Shown here one piece after another: positions 7,585 through 13,940 of a DNA stretch of 15,523 nt. The position numbers and the translations under genes are program-made. The notes under the pieces were generated by a model. It was given only the letters and a program-made list of their open reading frames with translations, made no database searches and was not told where the DNA came from. The DNA comes from Acholeplasmatales bacterium (GTDB lineage Bacteria; Bacillota_I; Bacilli_A; Acholeplasmatales; Anaeroplasmataceae): the NCBI GenBank assembly GCA_900770055.1, contig CAAGJD010000002.1, positions 1 to 15,523 of the forward strand, given 5' to 3'. Numbering within the stretch: the stretch's first letter is position 1; every line of letters begins with the position of its first letter.

Positions 7585-7722
7585 TCTAGCAGCGCCAATA
7601 ATTACTAATAGGATGAATAAAACTAAAATTAAAGCATAGCCATTACCACCACGTTTGTTACATCCACAACATGGATTATACATTGGCATTCCACAACCAT
7701 AGCCTGGTGTTTGATAATACAT
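7579..7722 (-). CDS. YjcZ-like tiny membrane protein (sporulation-associated family)
   Basis: The protein has 47 residues with an ATG at 7722 and TAA at 7579-7581. A near-perfect ribosome binding site AGGAGGTGA (plus 7729-7737) lies 6 nt upstream, strong evidence that this small frame is real. The N-terminal part is rich in Gly, Tyr, Pro and Cys (MYYQTPGYGCGMPMYNPCCG, 1-20), and the C-terminal part is one hydrophobic helix (YALILVLFILLVIIGAARW, 29-47). This is the layout of the YjcZ/tiny transmembrane family found in many Bacillus genomes and often linked to sporulation, whose members end FALIVVLFILLIIVGA. Its biochemical function is not known. Oddities are four cysteines in 21 residues, including a CCGC cluster (18-21). 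It lies between the coiled-coil gene and def on the same strand. Confidence 0.8.
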   Translation of the reverse strand: MYYQTPGYGCGMPMYNPCCGCNKRGGNGYALILVLFILLVIIGAARW

Positions 7723-7728
7723 AATAGC

Positions 7729-7737
7729 TCACCTCCT
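7729..7737 (-). promoter_or_regulatory. Consensus ribosome binding site of the YjcZ-like gene
   Basis: The minus strand reads AGGAGGTGA, complementary over nine bases to the usual 3' end of 16S rRNA and 6 nt from the ATG. It is the strongest site in the window and implies high translation of the 47-residue protein. Confidence 0.75.
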
Positions 7738-7771
7738 ACATTAAAATATGCTAAAGGTGCTTTTATTGATA

Positions 7772-7960
7772 TTACATTTGCCCAAATCTATTATCAGTAT
7801 TATCATCGACAGATAAGCCTAAAAAAGCTTCAACACGATGAAGGCGATTATTGAGGTTTCTAAGCTTTCTATTAATTTCTTCTAGCTCATAATATATTCT
7901 ATTAAGCTGCATATTTTCATAGTATTCATTATTATTGTTTTGTTTAAATCTATTAAACAT
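7772..7960 (-). CDS. Small coiled-coil protein of unknown function
   Basis: The protein has 62 residues, with GGTGAT 3 nt before the ATG at 7960. I do not recognise it as a named gene. The N-terminus is rich in Asn, Phe and Tyr (MFNRFKQNNNNEYYENM). Residues about 19-48 form a heptad-like amphipathic helix (LNRIYYELEEINRKLRNL, then NNRLHRVEAFLGL) with Leu, Ile and Val at repeating a/d positions. The tail is acidic and Asn-rich. No signal peptide or membrane segment is seen. Short coiled-coil proteins of this form ending in RVE.FLG occur near spore genes in Bacilli, so a spore or cell-surface role is possible but is only an inference. It is the first gene of the minus-strand group and is divergent from the flippase gene. 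Confidence 0.7.
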   Translation of the reverse strand: MFNRFKQNNNNEYYENMQLNRIYYELEEINRKLRNLNNRLHRVEAFLGLSVDDNTDNRFGQM

Positions 7961-7974
7961 AAAATCACCAGTCT

Positions 7975-8006
7975 ATTATATGATTATTTTTTGAAAAAAA
8001 TGTCAA
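7975..8006 (-). promoter_or_regulatory. Probable promoter of the coiled-coil gene
   Basis: The minus strand carries a perfect TTGACA (plus 8001-8006) and a perfect TATAAT (plus 7975-7980), separated by 20 nt. That spacing is longer than the usual 16-18. TATAAT is only 5 nt from the GGTGAT ribosome binding site, so the leader would be very short. No convincing plus-strand promoter for the divergent flippase gene was found in the same 65-nt gap. Confidence 0.4.
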
Positions 8007-8025
8007 TAATATAAAGGGTGATTTT

Positions 8026-9510
8026 ATGAAGGGGACCTTTATTCAAGGCTTAATATTAGCAATAGCTCAAATTTTAAGTAGACTTTTATCCTTAGCCTTT
8101 ATCTTTTTTTTAGCAAATAAGGGTAAGCCGTTAGGTCTATATTTATATACCTATTCATATATTCCCTTTTCATTATTTTTAGATATTTCAGCCTTTGGAA
8201 TTATTCCTGGTATTAGTAAGTCAGTATCAACATTAAATAGTGAATATAAGAATGCTAATACTAATTATTTACTGAAATCCGGTACTATTTTTTCAATAAT
8301 TACAGGAATTATTTTTTATTTTATAGTTAATATCTTTAAAAACCAAATCTTACTTGTAACACTTTATGAGGGATATACAAAAGAAGAATATGATCTTATT
8401 TTAAATAATCTTAGTATTGCCTCAATCTCAATTTTAATATACCCCTTACTATCATTTTATAAGGGTTATATGCAGGGGCATATGAAAATGCTGCCTACTG
8501 CCCTATCAATTATTTTTGAGGGTGCTACAAGATTAATTTTATTATTTTTAATTGGTAATAATGTAGATTTTACATTTTTTACAAAGGTTTTTATGATTAA
8601 TTTTGTTTCTTATCTAGTGGGGCTATTCATAATACTATTATTTGTTTTTAAATGTTATTTACGTAAAGGAAGGCCTTTTCATTCATTAATATATGTTTTA
8701 AGAAGAATTATTCCTTTTGGTATGGCAACATTATTTTTTACAATCTATCAGCTAATAGATTCAATAACCCTTAGTGATATACCTGCCCATACCTATACTA
8801 CCTATATGTTTGAGGCTATGAGACTTTTATATATTCCGATTGTGGCCTGTGGCGCTATTGCTTCAGTATTAACACCAAGAATAAATAATTTATACACAAA
8901 AAATGAAATAGACTTGGCAATAAAGATTTCATCAAGTATTACTAATAGTTCGATTATAATCCTCGTTATTATAGTTTATTTATTTTTCCATAATAGTGAA
9001 CTAATTTATACTCTTTTTTATGGAGAAGGCTCCTTTAGCATTTTAAGAAATACAGCAGTATTAATTATTTTTATAGGATTATATAAAATACTTATTGGAC
9101 TTGCTCAAGGAATGCCTAAATTTGAATATATTATTATTGTTGCTATATTAAGTAGTATTGCTAAATACACATTAAATATCTTATTAGTGCCAAGCTATGG
9201 ATATATAGGTTCAATAATTTCAACAATATCAGCCTTAGCCATTTGTTTATTTTTTTCCTATTATTTATTAAATAAGGGTGGTATTAAAATATTTTTAGAA
9301 AATATTAAATCCTTAATTATTGCGTTCCTTTCTTTAATAGTTTCAATATTTTTCGCAGTTATTTTTAATAGCTTAGTAATCAATAATAGTGTTTTAGATA
9401 GCTATAATTTATTACCTTCCTTCTTTATTATTTTGTTTTATATATTGATTATTTCGTTTGTTAATCTATTAAGGGTTACCAAAAACAAATATTTACATAT
9501 AAATAAGTAG
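8026..9510 (+). CDS. SpoVB/polysaccharide flippase-family membrane protein
   Basis: The protein has 494 residues and is almost wholly hydrophobic, with 12-14 membrane helices. GGTGAT lies 3 nt before the ATG at 8026. The N-terminus (FIQGLILAIAQILSRLLSLAFIFFLANKG) followed by GLYLYTYSYIPFSLFLDISAFGIIPGISKSVS is typical of the MOP superfamily group containing SpoVB, YtgP and Wzx-type flippases. A later internal-repeat segment (RRIIPFGMATLFFTIYQLIDSI) matches the second half of that fold, and the length is close to SpoVB/YtgP. Members move lipid-linked precursors (lipid II or polysaccharide units) across the membrane; SpoVB itself acts in spore cortex formation. The substrate here is not determined, but the sporulation-family neighbours make a peptidoglycan or spore role the best inference. 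The ylbD gene follows 11 nt later. Confidence 0.85.
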   Translation: MKGTFIQGLILAIAQILSRLLSLAFIFFLANKGKPLGLYLYTYSYIPFSLFLDISAFGIIPGISKSVSTLNSEYKNANTNYLLKSGTIFSIITGIIFYFIVNIFKNQILLVTLYEGYTKEEYDLILNNLSIASISILIYPLLSFYKGYMQGHMKMLPTALSIIFEGATRLILLFLIGNNVDFTFFTKVFMINFVSYLVGLFIILLFVFKCYLRKGRPFHSLIYVLRRIIPFGMATLFFTIYQLIDSITLSDIPAHTYTTYMFEAMRLLYIPIVACGAIASVLTPRINNLYTKNEIDLAIKISSSITNSSIIILVIIVYLFFHNSELIYTLFYGEGSFSILRNTAVLIIFIGLYKILIGLAQGMPKFEYIIIVAILSSIAKYTLNILLVPSYGYIGSIISTISALAICLFFSYYLLNKGGIKIFLENIKSLIIAFLSLIVSIFFAVIFNSLVINNSVLDSYNLLPSFFIILFYILIISFVNLLRVTKNKYLHINK

Positions 9511-9521
9511 AAGGTGTTGTT

Positions 9522-9908
9522 ATGAGTCAAAAGCTAGATGAATTTAAAGAATTTGTAAAGCGACATCCTCTAATTAAGGAGGAGGTCTATAAAAAGCGTA
9601 AAACCTGGCAGGAGCTTTATGAGGATTTCGTTATATTAGGAGAAGAATCATATAAAGAAGAAACTAAAAACGAAGAAAAAAATGAAGAAAAAAAAGAAAA
9701 AACAAGCACACAGGCTGAGGATGTAATTAAGCAAATAATAGGCTATGTAAAAAAAATAGACCCAGATCAGGTAACAAAAACCGTGACTAGTATTCAAAAG
9801 GTGCTTGAATTATTTGGCTCATTTGGGGCTGGTGCGACAGCTGGAGCACTTGCTAAAAAATCAACAGGTGACCCATTATTTGATAAAAGATTTGATGAGT
9901 GGTATTAA
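9522..9908 (+). CDS. ylbD: YlbD-family protein (putative spore coat)
   Basis: The protein has 128 residues, close to the Bacillus subtilis length. The N-terminal block KLDEFKEFVKRHPLIKEEVYKKRKTWQELYEDFVILGEE (5-43) is the hallmark of the YlbD coat-protein family. It is followed by a highly charged low-complexity linker rich in Lys and Glu (44-60) and a C-terminal region YVKKIDPDQVTKTVTSIQKVLELFG (75-99) resembling the second conserved part, then a Gly/Ala patch. The family is annotated as a spore coat component; its molecular role is unknown. It is followed by ylbE and ylbF as in B. subtilis, which strengthens the call. The start is supported by GGTG 5 nt upstream, and its stop overlaps the ylbE start by one base. 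Confidence 0.88.
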   Translation: MSQKLDEFKEFVKRHPLIKEEVYKKRKTWQELYEDFVILGEESYKEETKNEEKNEEKKEKTSTQAEDVIKQIIGYVKKIDPDQVTKTVTSIQKVLELFGSFGAGATAGALAKKSTGDPLFDKRFDEWY

Positions 9909-10126
9909 TGGAATATATGAGGTATCTTCATGAACATTATGAGCTTTTAATGTATTTAAGATACCATCCTAGATGGTATAAAATATTATATTATGAGCCA
10001 AGCTACTTTAATGTTTTTTTAAAGGAAGCTAAGGAAAGTCTTCATATTAGAGGTATTGATAAGCTTGAAAATATCAAGAATAAGATTAATTTAGCTAGAA
10101 GTTTAGCAGGATTATTTAAATCTTGA
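9908..10126 (+). CDS. ylbE: YlbE-like small protein
   Basis: The protein has 72 residues from the ATG at 9908, which overlaps the ylbD stop (TAATG), so translation is probably coupled; no strong ribosome binding site of its own is seen. The sequence MRYLHEHYELLMYLRYHPRWYKIL (4-27) matches the YlbE pattern of an acidic start, a leucine-rich turn and an R..P.WYR.L motif, and the rest is amphipathic helix ending LARSLAGLFKS. The function of the family is unknown. The order ylbD-ylbE-ylbF is that of Bacillus subtilis, which supports the assignment of a short sequence. An in-frame GTG at 9899 lies inside ylbD and is less likely. Confidence 0.85.
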   Translation: MEYMRYLHEHYELLMYLRYHPRWYKILYYEPSYFNVFLKEAKESLHIRGIDKLENIKNKINLARSLAGLFKS

Positions 10127-10168
10127 AAATAATAAAGCGATTATTTATAATTATATGGGGTGTTTGTT

Positions 10169-10528
10169 ATGCATGATTTAAGTGATATTTATATTTCAAG
10201 GCTTTTAGAATTAGAAGAATTTAAAGAGCTTTTAGAATTAAGAAATAAGATTAATAATGAATGTAAAATGCTAATAATTGGCTTTAAAACAAAGGAAGCT
10301 AGATATCTTGAGGCTTTAGATCATAAAGATTATTATGCTAATTTTGATGAAATAAAGCTAGATTTTATTAATGCAAAAGCAAAGCTATATTCAAATCCTT
10401 ATGTTAAAAGATATTTTGAATTAGAAAGAGCTATTCAAAAAATAATTAATGATGATATGAATGAGCTAAAGGAAGCTATTTCAAATAAGTTTACTATTAA
10501 CAAAGATATTTTCAAAATAAATTTTTAA
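10169..10528 (+). CDS. ylbF: YlbF/RicF-family protein
   Basis: The protein has 119 residues from the ATG at 10169, with GGGGTG at 10157-10162 upstream. It is predicted all-helical. The segment around residues 60-95 (FINAKAKLYSNPYVKRYFELERAIQKII) matches the YlbF/YmcA family, whose members share a helix ending N..V..Y...E..L..I. In B. subtilis RicF acts with RicA and RicT as the Y-complex that tunes RNase Y cleavage and is needed for normal sporulation, competence and biofilm formation. This copy is about 30 residues shorter than B. subtilis RicF and has a single Cys (Cys32), with none in the C-terminal region. Its place after ylbD and ylbE supports ylbF over ymcA. A terminator begins at the next base. 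Confidence 0.85.
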   Translation: MHDLSDIYISRLLELEEFKELLELRNKINNECKMLIIGFKTKEARYLEALDHKDYYANFDEIKLDFINAKAKLYSNPYVKRYFELERAIQKIINDDMNELKEAISNKFTINKDIFKINF

Positions 10529-10564
10529 ACTGTCAAGAAAAAATACTTGACAGTATATTTTTTT
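10529..10564 (+). terminator. Rho-independent terminator of the ylb group, overlapping the rpsP promoter
   Basis: A perfect 9-bp stem ACTGTCAAG (10529-10537) and CTTGACAGT (10546-10554) encloses an A-rich 8-nt loop and is followed by ATATTTTTTT (10555-10564). It begins directly after the ylbF stop. The 3' arm contains TTGACA, the -35 box of the next promoter. Confidence 0.85.
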
Positions 10565-10574
10565 ATGCTATAAT
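10547..10574 (+). promoter_or_regulatory. Strong sigma-A-type promoter of rpsP
   Basis: It has a perfect TTGACA (10547-10552), a 16-nt spacer, an extended TGC and a perfect TATAAT (10569-10574). Transcription should start near 10581, giving a leader of about 32 nt with AAGGAG at 10596-10601. It is the best promoter in the window, as expected for a ribosomal protein gene. Confidence 0.85.
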
Positions 10575-10612
10575 ACTTGTGGTTATACTTATGAAAAGGA
10601 GTGTATTATAAA

Positions 10613-10858
10613 ATGGTTAAAATTAGATTACAAAGATTCGGTGCTCATAAGGCTCCAAAATATCGTATTGTTGCTGCAGATTCAAAATCACCTCGTGATG
10701 GTAGATTTTTAGAAATCTTAGGTACATATAATCCATTAACTAACCCTGCAACTGTAACTGTTGACGCAGATAAGGTTAAGGCTTGGTTAGAGAAGGGTGC
10801 TCAACCTACAGTTACTGTAAAGAACATTTTAGTAGCTAACAAAGTTATCACAAAGTAA
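10613..10858 (+). CDS. rpsP: 30S ribosomal protein bS16
   Basis: This small-subunit ribosomal protein binds 16S rRNA during 30S assembly. It has 81 residues from the ATG at 10613 (MVKIRLQRFGAHKAPKYRIV). The block DSKSPRDGRFLEILGTYNPL is the bS16 signature, and the C-terminal VDADKVKAWLEKGAQPT is also typical. Length is normal. AAGGAG at 10596-10601 is 11 nt upstream, so this start is preferred over an in-frame GTG at 10601 that would add four residues. It follows a strong promoter and is 11 nt before khpA, with rimM and trmD beyond, as in the conserved rpsP operon of Bacillota, although here a terminator separates khpA from rimM. Confidence 0.98.
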   Translation: MVKIRLQRFGAHKAPKYRIVAADSKSPRDGRFLEILGTYNPLTNPATVTVDADKVKAWLEKGAQPTVTVKNILVANKVITK

Positions 10859-10869
10859 GAGGTGCTACT

Positions 10870-11118
10870 ATGATAAAGTTCGAAGAGTTAATTTCTAGTT
10901 TAATTCTTCCTTTAGTAGCATATCCGCAGGATGTAATAATCACTTGCGTTAGTGAGACTGAAGAAAATCTTGAATATCAAGTAAAGGTTAATCCTAGCGA
11001 TTTAGGTAGAGTAATTGGTAAGGGTGGCTGTATTGCTAAAGCTATTCGTACTGTACTTTATGCAGGAGCTTCTAAGGAAGGAAAAAAGATACACCTAGAT
11101 ATTGATACAAATAATTAA
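10870..11118 (+). CDS. khpA: KhpA, KH-domain RNA-binding protein (YlqC)
   Basis: The protein has 82 residues and consists of a single type II KH domain. The RNA-contacting GxxG loop is GKGG at 50-53 within LGRVIGKGGCIAKAIRTVL (45-63). The N-terminus (FEELISSLILPLVAYPQDV) and the C-terminal strand KKIHLDID match the YlqC/KhpA family. In other Gram-positive bacteria KhpA pairs with KhpB (Jag/EloR) and influences cell division and RNA metabolism. GGTG lies 5 nt before the ATG. It is 11 nt downstream of rpsP, its usual neighbour, and is followed by a terminator, so rpsP-khpA can form a two-gene unit. Confidence 0.95.
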   Translation: MIKFEELISSLILPLVAYPQDVIITCVSETEENLEYQVKVNPSDLGRVIGKGGCIAKAIRTVLYAGASKEGKKIHLDIDTNN

Positions 11119-11121
11119 AAG

Positions 11122-11145
11122 TAGAGAAGAAATTCTCTATTTTTT
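11122..11145 (+). terminator. Rho-independent terminator after khpA
   Basis: Stem TAGAGAA (11122-11128) pairs with TTCTCTA (11133-11139) around a GAAA tetraloop and leads into six T residues (11140-11145). The stem is AT-rich, so some read-through into rimM is likely. Confidence 0.75.
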
Positions 11146-11174
11146 CTTTCTAAAGAGTTTATTGTTTATTTTGG

Positions 11175-11203
11175 TAGAAATTAAAAGTGTTTTGCTTTAT
11201 AAT
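11175..11203 (+). promoter_or_regulatory. Probable promoter of rimM-trmD-malQ
   Basis: A perfect TATAAT at 11198-11203 has TAGAAA (4 of 6 match to TTGACA) at 11175-11180 with 17 nt spacing. The start site would be near 11210, leaving about 17 nt of leader that contains GAAGGTG. The position after a terminator and before rimM makes sense. Confidence 0.55.
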
Positions 11204-11226
11204 TAGGATAGAATGAAGGTGTTAAA

Positions 11227-11718
11227 ATGAAGTTTTATAAATGTGGTCATATAATGACAACTCATGGAATAAAGGGCGATTTAAAGGTTAAACCTTTAAC
11301 AGATTTTGATAGATTTTATAAAGGTAGTAGACTTTACATTTTACATAAGGGTGATTATGTGGAGGTAACTGTTAATAAGGCTTCTATCTTTGGTAGCTAT
11401 TATTTAGTTTCATTTGTTGATTTACTTGATATTAATTTAGTTGAAAAATATCATAGTGATGATATTTATGTTAGTGAGCTTGATAGAGCTAACGAACTAG
11501 AAGAGGGAGAATACTATTATAGTGATTTAATTGGTAAGGAAGTATATAATACATTTGGTGATGCAAGAGGTAAGGTTATTGAGGTTAGAGAGCTACCTAA
11601 ATCACAATACCTAGTTGTTAAATATAATGGAAAAAATGTTTTAATACCATTTATTAATGAATTTATTGAAGATGTAAATGATAGGATAATTATCAAAGAA
11701 ATTGAGGGATTATTTTGA
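11227..11718 (+). CDS. rimM: RimM, 16S rRNA processing/30S maturation factor
   Basis: RimM helps assemble the 30S head region and binds uS19. The protein has 163 residues. The N-terminal domain opens with the family signature GHIMTTHGIKGDLKVKPLTD (7-26), and the C-terminal PRC-barrel-like half shows EEGEYYYSDLIGKEVY, GDARGKVIEVRELPKSQYLVV and VLIPFINEFI. Length is normal (about 165-175 in Bacilli). GGTG lies 5 nt before the ATG. The TGA stop overlaps the start of trmD by 3 nt, the usual rimM-trmD coupling. Confidence 0.96.
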   Translation: MKFYKCGHIMTTHGIKGDLKVKPLTDFDRFYKGSRLYILHKGDYVEVTVNKASIFGSYYLVSFVDLLDINLVEKYHSDDIYVSELDRANELEEGEYYYSDLIGKEVYNTFGDARGKVIEVRELPKSQYLVVKYNGKNVLIPFINEFIEDVNDRIIIKEIEGLF

Positions 11719-12440
11719 GAATAAAGATATTAACCTTATTCCCTCAAATGTTTGATGGGTTTAAGGATGAATCAATTATAAAAAGAGCGATAGATAAGGG
11801 TGTTTGTGAGATAGAGACTATTGATATTAGAGATTATTCTTTGTCAAAGCATCGTCATGTTGATGATACGCCATGTGGTGGTGGAGCTGGAATGGTTTTG
11901 CAGGTTGATGTTATCGATAGATGTATTAAAGATAATTGTAGTGAAAAATCACATATCGTGATGATGACACCACAGGGTCAAAGATATGATCAAAAAACAG
12001 CCGAAAGACTAGCTAAGCTTGATGAGCTTGTTATTTTATGTGGTCATTATGAAGGCTTTGATGAAAGAATAAGAAGCTATGTTGATGAAGAAATTTCAAT
12101 TGGTGATTTTGTGTTAACTGGTGGAGAAATACCAGCAATGGCTATTTCAGATAGTGTTATAAGACTTCTTGATAACGCAATTAGAAGTGAATCACATGAG
12201 GATGATTCATTTTCAACAGGGCTTTTAGAGTATCCTCAATACACAAGACCTGTTATCTATGATGGTATGAGTGTACCTGAGGTATTATTAAATGGTAATC
12301 ATAAGCTAATTGAAAGATTTAGAAAAAAAGAAAGCTTGAGAAAAACCTATTTAAGAAGACCAGATTTATTAGAAAATTATAATTTTACTAAAGAAGAGCT
12401 TATAATGCTTGATGAAATAAAAAAGGAGGAATCAATATGA
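11715..12440 (+). CDS. trmD: TrmD, tRNA (guanine-N1-)-methyltransferase
   Basis: TrmD methylates G37 next to the anticodon in certain tRNAs, using AdoMet bound in a trefoil knot, and prevents frameshifting. The protein has 241 residues beginning (M)RIKILTLFPQMFDGF, the normal N-terminus. That places the start at a TTG codon (11715-11717) lying in TTGA with the rimM stop; GAGGG at 11704-11708 is a suitable ribosome binding site. Key blocks are DDTPCGGGAGMV (50-61), MTPQGQRYDQ (84-93), LCGHYEGFDERI (108-119), SIGDFVLTGGE (128-138) and LLEYPQYTRP (170-179). The TGA stop overlaps the malQ start as ATGA. rplS, which often follows trmD, is not next. Confidence 0.97.
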   Translation: MRIKILTLFPQMFDGFKDESIIKRAIDKGVCEIETIDIRDYSLSKHRHVDDTPCGGGAGMVLQVDVIDRCIKDNCSEKSHIVMMTPQGQRYDQKTAERLAKLDELVILCGHYEGFDERIRSYVDEEISIGDFVLTGGEIPAMAISDSVIRLLDNAIRSESHEDDSFSTGLLEYPQYTRPVIYDGMSVPEVLLNGNHKLIERFRKKESLRKTYLRRPDLLENYNFTKEELIMLDEIKKEESI

Positions 12441-13906
12441 GATCAGCAGGTGTTTTACTTCATATATCAAGCTTACCAAATAAATATGGTATTGGTAGCT
12501 TAGGCAAAGAGGCATATGATTTCGTAGATTTTTTAGCTAGTGCTGGTCAAAGCATTTGGCAAATATTACCTATAGGTCCAACATCCTATGGTGATTCTCC
12601 TTATCAAGCTTTATCAGCCTTTGCCTTTAATCCTTATTTTATTGATTTAGAAATTCTTGTAGGTGATGGACTTTTAGAACAAAAGGATTTACCAAAGCTT
12701 ATAGAAACTAAGAGAATTAATTATGGTGAGCTTTTTAATACAAGATATAATATTTTACATAAAGCATTTTTAAATATGCATATTTATGTAAATGAATTTA
12801 TGGAATTTGTTGAAAAAGAAGAATCATGGCTAGATGATTATGCTTGCTTTATGGTGCTTAAGGAAAAACAAAATAATAAATCATGGGAATTTTGGTATGA
12901 TGATTTTAAATATCGTAATCCTACTTCTATGAAATGGCTTAAGGAAAATTATAGTGATAGAATATTAGAATATAAATTTTATCAATTTCTATTTTATAAG
13001 CAATGGAATGAACTTAAGGCTTATGCTAATAGTAAGGGTATAGCAATTATGGGTGATATTCCTATTTATTGTGCCTTTGACTCAGCTGATGTTTGGGCTA
13101 ATCCAAAATATTTTGAGCTTGATGAAAATCTTAAGCCAATTAGCGTTGCAGGCTGTCCGCCAGATGCCTTTAGTGAAGATGGTCAGCTTTGGGGTAATCC
13201 ATTATATAATTATCATGCTATGAAGGAAGATAATTATTCATGGTGGGTAAAAAGGGTTACTCATTCTTTAAAAATGTTTGATATTTTAAGAATTGATCAT
13301 TTTAGAGGCTTTGCAGGCTATTATTCAATTAAAGCAAGTGAACCTACAGCCAAAAATGGTAAATGGGTAGAAGGACCTGGCTATAGTCTATTTGAGGCTA
13401 TTGAGGCATCATGCCCTAATGCTAATATTGTTGCTGAAAACCTTGGCTTTTTAACTGATGATGTTTTTGAATTATTAGATAAATGTGGATATCCTGGTAT
13501 GCATATTTTCCAATTTGAGTTAGGTGATGGAAAGAAATGCCCTCTTAAAAAAGGCTTTAAGGAGAATAATTTAATTTATTCTGGTACTCATGATAATCAA
13601 ACAATCATTTCATTTTATAATGAGCTTAGCAAGGATAATAAGAAGCTTATTGATTCAATTTGTAAGATTAAGTTTACAGATAAACCAAATCTAAAAATAA
13701 TTGAATACTGTATGAAACAAAAACCTAAATATTGTATTATTCCACTTCAGGATTATTTAGGTTTAAATGATTATGAAGGAAGAGTGAATATTCCATCTAC
13801 AGCGACTAATAATTGGACATATATTTCAAAAGAGAATGACTATACTGAAGCTTTAGCTTTATATATGAAATCCTTAGCTATTAAGACAAATAGATATAAT
13901 AATTAA
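12437..13906 (+). CDS. malQ: 4-alpha-glucanotransferase (GH77, amylomaltase)
   Basis: MalQ transfers alpha-1,4-glucan segments between maltodextrins or glycogen-derived chains in the cytoplasm. The protein has 489 residues, with AAGGAGG upstream and an ATGA overlap with trmD. The N-terminus (RSAGVLLHISSLPNKYGIGSLG) and QILPIGPTSYGDSPYQALSAFA are typical GH77. Catalytic residues expected for the family are visible: nucleophile Asp287 in LRIDHFRG (284-291), acid/base Glu334 in VAENLGFLTDDV (332-343) and Asp386 in YSGTHDNQT (381-389). GDIPIYCAFDSADVWA (206-221) is also conserved. The late block usually close to RMNxPxxxxGNWxWR reads RVNIPSTATNNWTYI (449-463), a noticeable divergence. Its location behind trmD is not functionally expected and suggests simple cotranscription. 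Confidence 0.95.
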   Translation: MRSAGVLLHISSLPNKYGIGSLGKEAYDFVDFLASAGQSIWQILPIGPTSYGDSPYQALSAFAFNPYFIDLEILVGDGLLEQKDLPKLIETKRINYGELFNTRYNILHKAFLNMHIYVNEFMEFVEKEESWLDDYACFMVLKEKQNNKSWEFWYDDFKYRNPTSMKWLKENYSDRILEYKFYQFLFYKQWNELKAYANSKGIAIMGDIPIYCAFDSADVWANPKYFELDENLKPISVAGCPPDAFSEDGQLWGNPLYNYHAMKEDNYSWWVKRVTHSLKMFDILRIDHFRGFAGYYSIKASEPTAKNGKWVEGPGYSLFEAIEASCPNANIVAENLGFLTDDVFELLDKCGYPGMHIFQFELGDGKKCPLKKGFKENNLIYSGTHDNQTIISFYNELSKDNKKLIDSICKIKFTDKPNLKIIEYCMKQKPKYCIIPLQDYLGLNDYEGRVNIPSTATNNWTYISKENDYTEALALYMKSLAIKTNRYNN

Positions 13907-13940
13907 ATATGAATAAAAGCATAATAATACTGGTGATAGA

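Noticed and set aside
7742..7750. Possible sigma-K-like -10 box (CATATTTTA on the minus strand) before the YjcZ-like gene
   Set aside because: It fits the CATAnnnTA pattern and the setting is attractive, but no AC-type -35 element was found at the right distance, and AT-rich matches are common. A transcript start map during sporulation would be needed.
8007..8025. Plus-strand TATAAA (8010-8015) as a promoter for the SpoVB-like gene
   Set aside because: The start site would fall within or after the ribosome binding site and there is no -35 box at 16-18 nt; the true promoter for this gene was not resolved.
10127..10146. Inverted repeat AAATAAT/ATTATTT between ylbE and ylbF
   Set aside because: The 7-bp stem is entirely A/T and has no following T run, so it is too weak to call a terminator; such repeats are expected by chance at this composition.
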